From positions 1-64,000 of the forward strand of contig CANQTH010000005.1 of the NCBI GenBank assembly GCA_947626795.1: a DNA stretch of 64,000 nt, written 5' to 3'. Below the pieces are notes generated by a model. The model was not told the DNA's origin and searched no databases. It saw only the letters and a list, made by a program, of their open reading frames with translations. Below, piece by piece: positions 7,877 to 16,279 of the stretch. Origin of the DNA: an uncultured Lachnospiraceae bacterium. Its GTDB lineage: Bacteria; Bacillota; Clostridia; Lachnospirales; Lachnospiraceae. How positions within the stretch are numbered: the stretch's first letter is position 1; every line of letters begins with the position of its first letter. The translations under genes and the position numbers were made by a program.

Positions 7877-9466
7877 TCAATTGCGCCCAAACTCCGAGAG
7901 CTTTAGGCCCTCGTTGCGCTCTTGCGTCATCCCGACGCTCCAGCTATTGACAAACAAAAGAAGCGGCCTGCCTTTCAGATCCTGGATCTTCTTCATGTCG
8001 GAAGTCCCCGTCAGCTTATCCAGGTCGATCCCTTCGTTCTCGATCCAGCGGATATGCTCATACGGCAGCTTCTCCAGCCGGATCTCCACATTGTACTCAT
8101 TTTCCAGGCGGTATTTCAGCACGTCAAACTGCAGCTCCCCGACCACGCCGACGATGATCTCTTCCATCCCGCCATGGTATTCCTGGAAGATCTGGATCGC
8201 GCCTTCCTGCGCGATCTGATTGACGCCTTTCACGAATTGCTTCCGCTTCATCGTGTCCACCTGGCGCACGCGCGCGAAATGCTCTGGCGCGAACGTCGGG
8301 ATCCCTTCAAATGCAAATTGATCGGAAGCGTCCGTGAGCGTATCCCCGATGGAAAAGATCCCCGGGTCGAACACGCCGATGATATCCCCGGCATAGGCTT
8401 CCTCGATCACCTTGCGTTCCTGCGCCATGATCTGCTGCGGCTGGGAAAGCCGCAATTTCCGTTTCCCCTGGACATGGGCGACTTCCATATTCGCCTCGAA
8501 CTTCCCGGAGCAGACGCGCATGAACGCCACGCGGTCGCGGTGCGCCTTGTTCATGTTCGCCTGTATCTTAAAGACGAACGCCGAGAATTTATCGGAACAC
8601 GGGTCGATCTCCCCGACGTCCGACCGCCGCGGGAGCGGGGGCGCCGTCATCTGCAGGAAATGCCGCAGGAACGTCTCCACGCCGAAATTCGTCAGGGCGG
8701 ATCCGAAAAATACCGGGGAAAGCTCGCCCTTCGACACCAGGTCTAAGTCAAACTCCGCGCTCGCGCCGTCCAAAAGCTCGATCTCTTCAAGCAGCGTCTC
8801 CTTAAAATCCTCCCCGATTTCCGCTCCGAGCGCCGCGTCCGCAACGTCAATGTCACGCTCAACGCCTTCCTGCGTCCCCTTCTGCGTGTCGGAGAACAAC
8901 ATCACTTTTTTCGTATCCCGGTCGTACACGCCCTTAAAGTTCTTGCCGGAGCCGATCGGCCAGTTGATGGGGCAGGTCGCGATCCCAAGCTCTTTTTCGA
9001 TCTCGTCCAGCAAGTCAAATGTGTCGTTGGCGTCCCGGTCCATCTTGTTAATGAACGTAAAGATCGGGATATGCCGCATGACGCATACCTTAAAGAGCTT
9101 GCGCGTCTGCGCCTCCACGCCCTTCGACCCGTCGATCACCATGACCGCCGAATCCGCCGCCATCAAGGTACGGTACGTGTCCTCGGAAAAGTCCTGATGC
9201 CCCGGCGTGTCCAGGATATTGATGCAGTAGCCGTCATACTCAAACTGCAGCACGGAGGACGTCACGGAAATCCCCCTTTCCTTTTCGATTTCCATCCAGT
9301 CGGAAACGGCATGGCGCGCCGTCGCCTTCCCTTTCACGGAACCCGCCAGGTTAATGGCCCCGCCATATAAAAGGAATTTTTCCGTTAAAGTCGTCTTGCC
9401 CGCATCCGGATGTGAGATGATCGCAAATGTCCTGCGTCTTTTTATTTCTTTTTCCAAATCCGCCAA
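7877..9466 (-). CDS. prfC: peptide chain release factor 3
   Basis: RF3 is the GTPase that recycles RF1/RF2 from the ribosome. GTPase motifs are intact: SHPDAGKT (18-25), DTPGHQDF and NKMDRD, with the RF3-typical RRRTFAIISHPDAGKTTLTE start region. TTG 9466 follows AGAGAGG by eight bases and gives 529 residues beginning MADLEKEI, the usual length for this factor; a TTG at 9487 would add seven residues and has a poorer ribosome site. The gene is first in a minus-strand run that continues into the DUF3990 cassette after a 68-base gap. Confidence 0.96.
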   Translation of the reverse strand: MADLEKEIKRRRTFAIISHPDAGKTTLTEKFLLYGGAINLAGSVKGKATARHAVSDWMEIEKERGISVTSSVLQFEYDGYCINILDTPGHQDFSEDTYRTLMAADSAVMVIDGSKGVEAQTRKLFKVCVMRHIPIFTFINKMDRDANDTFDLLDEIEKELGIATCPINWPIGSGKNFKGVYDRDTKKVMLFSDTQKGTQEGVERDIDVADAALGAEIGEDFKETLLEEIELLDGASAEFDLDLVSKGELSPVFFGSALTNFGVETFLRHFLQMTAPPLPRRSDVGEIDPCSDKFSAFVFKIQANMNKAHRDRVAFMRVCSGKFEANMEVAHVQGKRKLRLSQPQQIMAQERKVIEEAYAGDIIGVFDPGIFSIGDTLTDASDQFAFEGIPTFAPEHFARVRQVDTMKRKQFVKGVNQIAQEGAIQIFQEYHGGMEEIIVGVVGELQFDVLKYRLENEYNVEIRLEKLPYEHIRWIENEGIDLDKLTGTSDMKKIQDLKGRPLLLFVNSWSVGMTQERNEGLKLSEFGRN

Positions 9467-9555
9467 AATAAGTTCCTCTCTTTCCAAAACAGCCGTCAGC
9501 CATCCCTCTTTTATAAATGAAAAGCGTTATGATCATGGCTGGGCAACGTATCCAT

Positions 9556-9584
9556 ATCATAACATCTTTATGTATCAAAATCAA
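9556..9584 (-). promoter_or_regulatory. sigma-A promoter for prfC
   Basis: On the minus strand TTGATT (9579-9584), a 17-base spacer and TATGAT (9556-9561) lie 90 bases before the TTG start at 9466. Confidence 0.55.
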
Positions 9585-9632
9585 TTATTTCTTTTGTGGG
9601 GAAACTTAAAAGATCGTCATTTATAAAGTAAG

Positions 9633-9662
9633 GACGCAAGCCCTTTTTACAAGACTTGCGCC
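9633..9662 (-). terminator. weak intrinsic terminator after the two small genes
   Basis: CGCAAG (9635-9640) and CTTGCG (9655-9660) form a stem just past the stop of the 9672 gene. Flanking GG/CC can extend it across a bulged A. The following T run is broken, so termination may be partial. Confidence 0.35.
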
Positions 9663-9671
9663 GGATTGCCT

Positions 9672-9863
9672 TTACTCTTTGATCTTGTCGATGTCCGTAA
9701 GGTTTACTCCTGAAACCTGCAATAATGCTTTGATGGTGTGATATTCTTCTTTCAGTTCTGTATATGTTTCTTGTGCATTTTCTTTTCTGGCCAGAAGCAT
9801 ATACTTTTGAATCTTTTTAAAATCATCAAGCGCCTGTTTTGTCGTTTCGATTCCTGTCGGCAT
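9672..9863 (-). CDS. small protein, unknown
   Basis: ATG 9863 follows GGAGG at a spacing of 7-8, giving 63 residues: MPTGIETTK, then a charged helical body (DDFKKIQKYMLLARKE) and a LLQVSGVNLTDID tail. It has no Cys, no signal peptide and no membrane span. It follows the 55-residue gene after 14 bases and shares the same leader (GGNGGCGATCATATGCC). I do not recognise the family. Confidence 0.5.
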   Translation of the reverse strand: MPTGIETTKQALDDFKKIQKYMLLARKENAQETYTELKEEYHTIKALLQVSGVNLTDIDKIKE

Positions 9864-9877
9864 ATGATCGCCTCCTA

Positions 9878-10045
9878 TCATTCTTTCACAAGCGGCGGCT
9901 GTTGGTATAATTTCCGCTCAATCTGTCTCCGCTCAATTTCAATCTGCTTCAATACCTTCGGGTCATCTGTCACAGCTTCAATCCGTTCTAAGATGCTCAA
10001 TTGATCGAAAAGATAACAATTGATCTCTTTTTCGTTTGTTGGCAT
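9878..10045 (-). CDS. small protein, unknown
   Basis: ATG 10045 follows GGGGGCG, giving 55 residues: MPTNEKEIN, a helical QLSILERIEAV segment and a charged QIEIERRQIERKLYQQ helix. A longer reading from 10114 begins upstream of the likely transcript start and is rejected. It is probably a coiled-coil or binding peptide. It forms a pair with the gene at 9672, and both starts carry near-identical leaders. Confidence 0.5.
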   Translation of the reverse strand: MPTNEKEINCYLFDQLSILERIEAVTDDPKVLKQIEIERRQIERKLYQQPPLVKE

Positions 10046-10071
10046 ATGATCGCCCCCTTCCTTATGCATAG

Positions 10072-10100
10072 AGTATAACATAAATCCGGGCGCAAGTCTA
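10072..10100 (-). promoter_or_regulatory. promoter for the two small genes
   Basis: TAGACT (10095-10100), a 17-base spacer and TATACT (10072-10077) on the minus strand lie 27 bases before ATG 10045. Confidence 0.45.
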
Positions 10101-10181
10101 ACTATTTTTGACACGCTCTATTATATCAGAAATAATATATGCCTTTGATACGTGGACATTATGCAGCTTTTTATGATGTGA

Positions 10182-10267
10182 ACAATATCCAGCGTGTCCT
10201 CTGTCGCGTCCGTATCCTCCGGGTGCAATGTTTTATACAATTTCAGCAAGTTCTTTTTATCTTGGAA
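10182..10267 (-). pseudogene. remnant of a second Rpn-family gene (86-bp direct repeat copy)
   Basis: These 86 bases are identical to 11031-11116, inside the 5' part of the intact Rpn gene. They lie just past that gene's 3' end and have the same orientation. Homology stops abruptly on both sides. The piece encodes part of the Rpn N-terminal region (FQDKKNLLKLYKTLHPEDT type) without start or end. It is either a leftover of a tandem gene copy or of a deletion between repeats. Confidence 0.8.
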
Positions 10268-10279
10268 TTGTTTTGTCTA

Positions 10280-11191
10280 TTACGCTAACTGCATCGCTTC
10301 AGCTTGAAGTTCCTTTAATTCGTCCATAGATAAGGACGGTACATAATGTGCAATCTTTTCAAGAGAAAGTTCTCCGTCTTTAATCATTCTTTCGGCTGTT
10401 TCTCTGTCTTTATCGTGAGTAATCTTACGCGTAATCTTACGCGTAATCTTATCGGTAAGAGTATTTTCCATATCCTTCCAATACGTTTTCATGATCTGCT
10501 CATCATCAAATAAACTCATCATAATCGTCACAACCTCCTTTTCTTTGCTCATCAGATATTCTTTTAAAACATTCCTGTCCTTGCAAATGCGGATCGTTTC
10601 TCTAACTGTCTGCTCTGTCATTCCATGCAGCTTTCTCTGCTCATCAAAAGCTTTACAGAAAATAATATATTGATTGATAATATCCTCTGTGCCGCTCTCA
10701 TAAATGACCTTCGCTTTTACCTCAATATCTACATCTGCACCGTCAAAAAATTCTTTGGATAGCGATATTGTATCGGGTTTTCTGCCCCTGTTTCCTGTGT
10801 AAATGATATATAATTCCGGCTTGGGCATTTTGACTTTTGCACTCTTATACAGGCTTTGTGACGTCCTTTCAAAATATTCATGATAACTCTGCGCTAAATA
10901 CAACAGTATTCTGATTAAGATATTTACCGTCCAGCTCGACTGCGCCTCCAACAACAAAAGCAACCTGTTGTCACCTACCATTATGCCCAGATCATTATAG
11001 AGGTTATCTGTCAACACATTGTCTATCGTTACAATATCCAGCGTGTCCTCTGTCGCGTCCGTATCCTCCGGGTGCAATGTTTTATACAATTTCAGCAAGT
11101 TCTTTTTATCTTGGAAAAGGTCAAGGAACACACTGTTCTTTGCGGTACGTTTTGCCTTGACTTCCTGTATCTGCTTTGTATTGTCCGACAC
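10280..11191 (-). CDS. Rpn family PD-(D/E)XK nuclease / putative transposase
   Basis: The family (Rpn, PDDEXK_2) comprises DNA nucleases related to transposases that promote RecA-independent recombination in E. coli. GTG 11191 is preceded by AGAGGTG and gives 303 residues. The nuclease core is seen in an acidic stretch (TIDNVLTDN), then LLLLEAQSSW (E-x-Q motif), and RILLYLAQSYHEYF. The C-terminus has a short duplicated ITRKITRKITH segment and a helical tail (LKELQAEAM). Such genes spread between Clostridia, and the adjacent 86-bp fragment shows past copy number change. Whether it is active is unknown. Confidence 0.85.
   Translation of the reverse strand: MSDNTKQIQEVKAKRTAKNSVFLDLFQDKKNLLKLYKTLHPEDTDATEDTLDIVTIDNVLTDNLYNDLGIMVGDNRLLLLLEAQSSWTVNILIRILLYLAQSYHEYFERTSQSLYKSAKVKMPKPELYIIYTGNRGRKPDTISLSKEFFDGADVDIEVKAKVIYESGTEDIINQYIIFCKAFDEQRKLHGMTEQTVRETIRICKDRNVLKEYLMSKEKEVVTIMMSLFDDEQIMKTYWKDMENTLTDKITRKITRKITHDKDRETAERMIKDGELSLEKIAHYVPSLSMDELKELQAEAMQLA
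11031..11116 (-). repeat. 86-bp direct repeat, copy inside the Rpn gene
   Basis: Exact match to 10182-10267, 849 bases apart in the same orientation. Bases on either side differ at once (t against a at the left, a against t at the right). Confidence 0.95.
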
Positions 11192-11256
11192 CTTATCACC
11201 TCTGTTTCTTAAAATCTGTGACAACAGGTCATATAGATTACTCCCGCCACGCTTTC

Positions 11257-11285
11257 ATTATACATAAAAGTGCTTGTGTTTACAA
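11257..11285 (-). promoter_or_regulatory. strong sigma-A promoter for the Rpn gene
   Basis: TTGTAA (11280-11285), 17 bases, TATAAT (11257-11262) on the minus strand, 66 bases before GTG 11191. The -10 matches consensus exactly. It lies just past the terminator of the preceding array, so the Rpn gene is an independent unit. Confidence 0.65.
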
Positions 11286-11293
11286 TGGAAAAT

Positions 11294-11330
11294 GCAAAAA
11301 AAGGGCCTGCCAAAAATCTGGCAAGCCCCC
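11294..11330 (-). terminator. intrinsic terminator ending the 34-kb gene array
   Basis: On the minus strand GGGCTTGCCA and TGGCAGGCCC form a 10-pair stem (one G-T pair) with a GATTTT loop, followed by seven T. It starts 18 bases after the MuiA-like stop. This is the clearest terminator in the window. Confidence 0.9.
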
Positions 11331-11347
11331 GCCCGTCTGCGGCAGCC

Positions 11348-12901
11348 TTACAAGTTCAGCGCGACGCCTTTCGGGTAAGTGACCGCGAACTTCACGGCCA
11401 GGCTGACCTTCTGACGCCCCGCCAATTGGAAGCTCCATTTCAATTCGCCGTTCGCCTGGTCGATCTGCGCCCCGGAAACGTCAAGGACTTCCACCGTGAT
11501 ATCCGCCTGATGCGATATGGGGATCTGGTCGTACACCTCGACCAGCGCCAGGTCCGGCCCCTCGTTCTGCACGCTGATCTCATAATTCTTTTCCGTCTTC
11601 CTCATATTCTTAAATTTCGCTTCCGTCGTATAATCCTTTGATTTCCTACGCTTTACTGTCATCTTTGGCGTACGGCCAAGCGAGATCTCAAATCGGTTTT
11701 TCATGCTCCTTGGGTTGATACGCACCGCCCCGATATAAGAATTTTCAAAAAACAAATTGGCGTCGCACTCAAAAAACGTCGCCTGCCGATCGTTGTTCAG
11801 GATCGCCTTCAGGTAAACCTGCTCCTCCGCCTTTGGCACGCAGCTATAAATGTAGCTTGCCGGGAAATATTCACTCATGACATAGAGGATGCTCTCCTTT
11901 CCTCCGTCCTGCACGTTATGCTTCCCGTTCAGCGCATATTCCACATTCGTCATCGCATCCCGCTTCTCTTTGCCTTCCGCGCGGCCCCTTTGCATAGGCT
12001 TCGGCGCATCCGGCTTATACGAAGGCCCCTGCAAGATCGTGGGGCCCTCCAAGATCGTCGTTTCCTCTGATCTGCCGCCCCACAGCGGAAAAGGCTTCAG
12101 CTCCCCGTCGTCCCTTTCCAGATTCCAGACAGTCAGCGTCGGCTGGTTGTTGGAGACGCGCATATCCCCTCCGGAAATCTTCACATCCACATTTTTCCAG
12201 TCTTCCCCGGTATTCTGCCTCACGCACCCTTTTAAGTCAACACAGATCGGCTGCAAGGGGCTTGTCACCGTTATGTCGTAAAACGGCCTCCATCCCGCGG
12301 CCCGGTCGTAATAGCTCATCTCAAAATCATAAAAACCTTCCTGTTCCGCGCTCACATCCAGGACGATCTCCCCGCGGGCCTGCCTGCGTTCCTGCACTTT
12401 TTCAATCTCGGCGTCCATCATCTGGGCCACTTTTTCCTCCAGGCTCCGCTTCTTTTCTTCCGCGTCGCGGATCTCCTCCTGCAGCCCCTCTAAATATTTT
12501 TTGTAAGAAGCAAAATAGCCTTCCAGGCTTTCCACAGAATCCGGCTTGCAATACTGCGGACTCATGAATATATCCAGTATCTGCGTCTCCTTCTTCGCCG
12601 CCAGGATCCGATCCTCAGCTTCCCGAAGGCCCGCCGACAGCTTTTTCCTCTCTTCCGAGATTTCTTTCGGCTCCTCTGGCTCCTCCGGCTCTTCCTGGCT
12701 CAAACGGTATTCCAGCTTCCCGCAGGAAATCCCCGTGGAATACCGCAACTGGATGCTCTCTTTCACGAGGGACACAGAAAGGTCGGAAAATACCAGTTCC
12801 TGCGCCCCTTTCTCCAGATTAGCCCTTCCCCTGCGCGTGACCATGGCGCCTTCCCGGTAAACCGTCACGCCCGTCACGGCTGACTGGATGGTTGTCACCA
12901 T
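11348..12901 (-). CDS. MuiA-like protein (DUF4140/DUF4139)
   Basis: The 517-residue protein has an N-terminal DUF4140-type domain (TGVTVYREGAMVTRRG start, about 1-100), a coiled-coil middle (about 80-190) and a C-terminal DUF4139 beta-rich domain, in which SYYDRAAGWRPFYDI and the closing segment are typical. The family is named after mucoidy inhibitor A; the biochemical role is unknown. There is no signal peptide or membrane span. ATG 12901 follows GGAGGT by eight bases. It is the last gene of the array. Its downstream position after two zinc-ribbon membrane proteins suggests envelope-related work, by inference. Confidence 0.85.
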   Translation of the reverse strand: MVTTIQSAVTGVTVYREGAMVTRRGRANLEKGAQELVFSDLSVSLVKESIQLRYSTGISCGKLEYRLSQEEPEEPEEPKEISEERKKLSAGLREAEDRILAAKKETQILDIFMSPQYCKPDSVESLEGYFASYKKYLEGLQEEIRDAEEKKRSLEEKVAQMMDAEIEKVQERRQARGEIVLDVSAEQEGFYDFEMSYYDRAAGWRPFYDITVTSPLQPICVDLKGCVRQNTGEDWKNVDVKISGGDMRVSNNQPTLTVWNLERDDGELKPFPLWGGRSEETTILEGPTILQGPSYKPDAPKPMQRGRAEGKEKRDAMTNVEYALNGKHNVQDGGKESILYVMSEYFPASYIYSCVPKAEEQVYLKAILNNDRQATFFECDANLFFENSYIGAVRINPRSMKNRFEISLGRTPKMTVKRRKSKDYTTEAKFKNMRKTEKNYEISVQNEGPDLALVEVYDQIPISHQADITVEVLDVSGAQIDQANGELKWSFQLAGRQKVSLAVKFAVTYPKGVALNL

Positions 12902-12962
12902 ATAGACCTACCTCCTTCTCTCATTGGCCTGCAAAAGCCCCTCTTGCGCCTTCCCAGCCCCT

Positions 12963-14087
12963 TTAAAAGATATCCTTCAATCCATCTTCCAGCAGATCCT
13001 GCCAGGAGAAGTCCTCTATCGCCTTGAGGCCCGTCCGCAGCAGATCCGGCAGGTATTCCATCCACAGCTTTGACATCGCGAACCAAACAATGAAAACAAA
13101 CAGCACGAGGGCGATGCTCGATAAAAGCACGAACACGTTCAGCTTCTCCCGCCCGACAAACGAAGACAGCGCCACCTGCATCGCCGAAAAGCCCCAGATA
13201 TTCACCAGCACGAACAATGCGATCCCGCCCGGCATCCAAAGCTCAAATACCAGCAAGGACAGCAGGATGGACGGGACTAACACCGCGCTTCGGATCGCCA
13301 CCGCCGAAAGCATCTGCGCATAAGAAAGCTGGAGCTTCAAGATCGCGCCCACGCCCGTAAGCAGCCCGGCCAAGATGCACGCTAAGGCGACCGACGCCAA
13401 TACTGTCACCAGAAAGATCTTGGCATACGGCATCTCCAGGATCTGCCCTATCCTATCATCATAATCTCCCAGGATGTCGCCGCCCGTCAAATTGATCACC
13501 ATCTCCAGGAACTGGGAACACTTCTGCCCAAACGCCATCCCGAACAGCCCGCTGAACATCCCCTGGAACACGATCATCAGCAAGGCGACCTTCACGTCGG
13601 CTTCCTGGATCATTTCCCTTCCCGCCGTGACCGGGCTCTTCACCAAGTTCCAGACCCTTGCCAAAAATCCCTGCGCAAACGCGGACGCCTGCCCGCGCCC
13701 ATAGTTCTGGCCGCCCGGCTCATAGTAACCCGGCCCGATCGGCTGGCCGCCCGGCCCGACCTGCTGGCCGCCCGGCCCATAGCCCGGTCCGATCGGCTGG
13801 CCGCCTGGCCCGTAGCCCGGCCCCGCCTGCTGGCCATTTTGTCCATAACCTGTCCCCATCTGCTGGCCATTTTGTCCATAACCTGTCCCCATCGGCTGGC
13901 CGCCTGGCCCATAGCCTGGTCCCATCTGCTGGCCATTTGGCCCATAGCCTGTCCCCATCTGCTGGCCTCCCGGCCTGTTCCGCTGCTGGCCGCCCGGCCC
14001 CGCCTGCTGGTTTCCGCCTGCCGCCTGGCAGGAACAAATTTCCCCGTCCTTCAACGGGCGTCCGCATTTCGCACAAAACTTTGCCAT
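12963..14087 (-). CDS. zinc-ribbon, Gly/Gln-repeat, YIP1-like membrane protein
   Basis: ATG 14087 follows AAGGAG with good spacing; an ATG at 14105 lacks a ribosome site. The 374-residue protein has a zinc ribbon (C5xxC8 ... C18xC20), then a low-complexity linker of 11-residue units of the type MGPGYGPGGQQ (about 44-127), then a hydrophobic domain with about five membrane spans resembling YIP1/DUF-type membrane families. The linker is probably flexible and cytoplasmic. The role is unknown. It follows the TcaA-like zinc-ribbon gene across a 126-base gap that contains dispersed repeat copy R1. Confidence 0.75.
   Translation of the reverse strand: MAKFCAKCGRPLKDGEICSCQAAGGNQQAGPGGQQRNRPGGQQMGTGYGPNGQQMGPGYGPGGQPMGTGYGQNGQQMGTGYGQNGQQAGPGYGPGGQPIGPGYGPGGQQVGPGGQPIGPGYYEPGGQNYGRGQASAFAQGFLARVWNLVKSPVTAGREMIQEADVKVALLMIVFQGMFSGLFGMAFGQKCSQFLEMVINLTGGDILGDYDDRIGQILEMPYAKIFLVTVLASVALACILAGLLTGVGAILKLQLSYAQMLSAVAIRSAVLVPSILLSLLVFELWMPGGIALFVLVNIWGFSAMQVALSSFVGREKLNVFVLLSSIALVLFVFIVWFAMSKLWMEYLPDLLRTGLKAIEDFSWQDLLEDGLKDIF
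13707..13958 (-). repeat. 33-bp tandem repeat coding Gly/Gln-rich linker
   Basis: Six 33-base units followed by shortened and altered units (7 and 11-12 codons) encode residues 44-127 of the YIP1-like protein. Units vary at positions 1, 3 and 7 (M/A/I, P/T, P/Q). Length variation between strains is likely. Confidence 0.85.
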
Positions 14088-14121
14088 TTTCTTTCTCCTT
14101 TTCATGATATATTTAAGTAAG

Positions 14122-14216
14122 AGTTCATCCTTGCGGATTCCCTCCCGGCTAACTCTTCGTATCCTTCCGGACTTTGCTGCAAACGCAAAGTCCGGGGCTG
14201 GACGGTTACGGTCTTA
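14122..14216. repeat. dispersed hairpin repeat, copy R1
   Basis: One of three related intergenic copies (with 51244-51340 and 56106-56196). Each has a CCTTnCGG / TTCCCTC block, an ATCTTC-like block and a stem. Here the stem is CCGGACTTTGC (14167-14177) with GCAAAGTCCGG (14185-14195), 11 pairs and a 7-base loop. No T run follows, so it is not a plain terminator. Confidence 0.75.
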
Positions 14217-15554
14217 GTCATAGGCCAGGTTTTCCTGGACCCAAGTACCATTTTCTTTTGTGAAATAGACACAAGTCTCTATATGGGAATTGTCCTTATC
14301 CGACTGTCCCTCATATGTATACTGCAGCTCAAAGCCAAACGTAAGGTACACTTCCGCCCGGTCATTTTCCATGCTCGTCTGGATGTCGTAGCAATAAATC
14401 TTCTTTGGCAACACTCCCCTCTCATGGATCAGCTCCAGAAAATACTCGTACCTTTCCTGGATTCCCGTCAGATTTCCCGGTTCTGACGTGAAAAGCTGCC
14501 GGATCTCCTGGAAATCCTTCTTGGAGATCACTGCCTGATAGACTTTTTCCATGTTTTCGCCCACTTTTTCCGTCAGCATCTCCATCGTTTCCTGCTTCAA
14601 ATACATCGTGTCCACATAGAAGGGGAGGCCCGCGCCGTCGACCGTCACTCTCCGCTTTATGTCCTCCATGTCCTCCATGCTGACCTTGATCTCATGAGGC
14701 CCATAGAATATGCGCGGGACGACATATTCCTCCATCCCGTCCCCAGCGGCCCCGCCGACCGTCTTTTGGGCGTAGCTGTACCCTTCTTGCTTTGCCTTCC
14801 CCTTGTCGTCCGTTAAGGCGATCCCGTCGACGGAGACGTCCGCGCCTTCCGGGACGAAAATGCTGTAATCCTTACAGATCAGATCCTGCGTCCCGACCTT
14901 CCAGTCGTCAAAAAAGAAATATTGTTTCCCGGATCCGCGGCTCAGCAAGATCTCCTGCGTGCGGCTGTCTCCATCCTCCAGGCGGTATTCCACCGGAACC
15001 GTCATATCAGGCTCGCTCTCGGCCCCGTTCTCCCCGAGGAAACTTTCCTGGCCGCCTAAGCCCGTTCCCTCCGCCTGCCCTACGCGGTAATCCTTCACCG
15101 GATCGCGCCCCTGGCTGTTCGCCAGCGCAAACATTTCCTCACTGAGCAGCGCATCCTCTTCCAAGTCCAGCATCTGATACGCCTGTTCCCACTCCCCGTT
15201 CGCCATATGCACGAAATACGCTTCCGCTGTTTTTTCCGCGCTGGATAACGTCTTTGCCGTCGTGTAAACGCCGTACGCCAAAAGGGCAAGCGCCAAAACC
15301 TCCGCAGCCAGGAATACTGCAAACCGCGAGACAGGCTTCCTCTGCGCATGACCCGCATATCCCCCGCCCGGCGGCATTTCTCCCGGCTGTATGCTTCCCG
15401 GCGGCATCCAACTTGGCGGCATTTCCCCCGGCTGTATGCCTTCCGGCTGGCCGTCCATTGGGAAATCCTCTTCCAGGCGCGATCCGCAAGCCTCGCAGAA
15501 TGTGGCGTCTTCCCTATTTTGCGCGCCGCAATTTGGACAAAACATCTCACTCAT
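14214..15554 (-). CDS. zinc-ribbon membrane protein, TcaA-like architecture
   Basis: The 446-residue protein starts with a zinc ribbon (C6xxC9 and C21xxC24, CPNC ... CEAC), a Pro/Gly/Met-rich linker (IQPGEMPP repeats), one membrane span near residues 78-98 and a large outside domain. This order resembles TcaA-type proteins, which relate to cell-wall antibiotic response in staphylococci. The exterior starts with an NTF2-like segment (AEAYFVHMANGEWEQAY). The start overlaps the YARHG gene end by 8 bases. The ligand is unknown, and the similarity is of layout rather than a confirmed family. Confidence 0.7.
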   Translation of the reverse strand: MSEMFCPNCGAQNREDATFCEACGSRLEEDFPMDGQPEGIQPGEMPPSWMPPGSIQPGEMPPGGGYAGHAQRKPVSRFAVFLAAEVLALALLAYGVYTTAKTLSSAEKTAEAYFVHMANGEWEQAYQMLDLEEDALLSEEMFALANSQGRDPVKDYRVGQAEGTGLGGQESFLGENGAESEPDMTVPVEYRLEDGDSRTQEILLSRGSGKQYFFFDDWKVGTQDLICKDYSIFVPEGADVSVDGIALTDDKGKAKQEGYSYAQKTVGGAAGDGMEEYVVPRIFYGPHEIKVSMEDMEDIKRRVTVDGAGLPFYVDTMYLKQETMEMLTEKVGENMEKVYQAVISKKDFQEIRQLFTSEPGNLTGIQERYEYFLELIHERGVLPKKIYCYDIQTSMENDRAEVYLTFGFELQYTYEGQSDKDNSHIETCVYFTKENGTWVQENLAYD

Positions 15555-16197
15555 CCTCCCCGTTGTATTCTGACAAAAATTCCACGTTGGAACGCTCGAT
15601 CGCCGTCATATGCGCCATCACATCGTTCATGTCCGCATTCCGCTCCGCAATCTCCTGGTACCATTCTTTCCCGTCGAAATATGCCTGGATCTCCTCATTC
15701 TCAAATTGGTATCCGTACCTCGCATATAATTCATTGATCACCATCTGAACCGCCGTTTTCCCTTCCGGAAGCCCGGTAAACGCCGTTTCCTGCAACTCCC
15801 TTACATCCTCTTCTGTCATCAGGCGTTCCGAACTGTAGCTGCACAGATAGTCCGCGCTTTCCTCTTCTTCTGCTTTGGCTTCTTCCTCTGCTTTGGCTTC
15901 TTTTTCCTTCATGCTCTCCTGCTGCTTTTCTTTCGCCTTGTTTGCCGCGCCCGCCGCAGTCTGATCCGCCAAAACGCCGAATGGCTCTATCGTGCCGCTG
16001 TATTCAGACACGGAATCCGTATCCTCGGCGTATTCTTCCGGATCCTCCACACTCTCGGCCTTCGCTGGCGACAGCTTGATGGTCTGGCCCTGCTCGATCT
16101 TTAAGTAGATAAACAGGGAAACCATCAAGGCGATGCAGATGCCAAGGACGGCAATGGCCGCGATCTGCAAAATCTTACTTTTTCCTCCTTGATGCAT
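15547..16197 (-). CDS. YARHG-domain membrane protein
   Basis: ATG 16197 follows GGAGG by five bases and gives 216 residues. One membrane span lies near residues 10-32 (ILQIAAIAVLGICIALMVSL). An acidic and then Lys/Glu-rich helical stalk follows (AEEEAKAEEEE). A C-terminal YARHG domain comes last (INELYARYGYQFENEEIQAY). YARHG domains occur in extracellular parts of Firmicutes proteins, with unknown ligands. It overlaps the next gene by 8 bases and is translationally linked with it. Confidence 0.8.
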   Translation of the reverse strand: MHQGGKSKILQIAAIAVLGICIALMVSLFIYLKIEQGQTIKLSPAKAESVEDPEEYAEDTDSVSEYSGTIEPFGVLADQTAAGAANKAKEKQQESMKEKEAKAEEEAKAEEEESADYLCSYSSERLMTEEDVRELQETAFTGLPEGKTAVQMVINELYARYGYQFENEEIQAYFDGKEWYQEIAERNADMNDVMAHMTAIERSNVEFLSEYNGEDE

Positions 16198-16279
16198 TCT
16201 TACCTCCTCGGCTGGCAGCGTAGATGTTCGCCATGCCACGCTATTTTCTTTGCCATATTTCTATTATTTCCTGTTCAGG

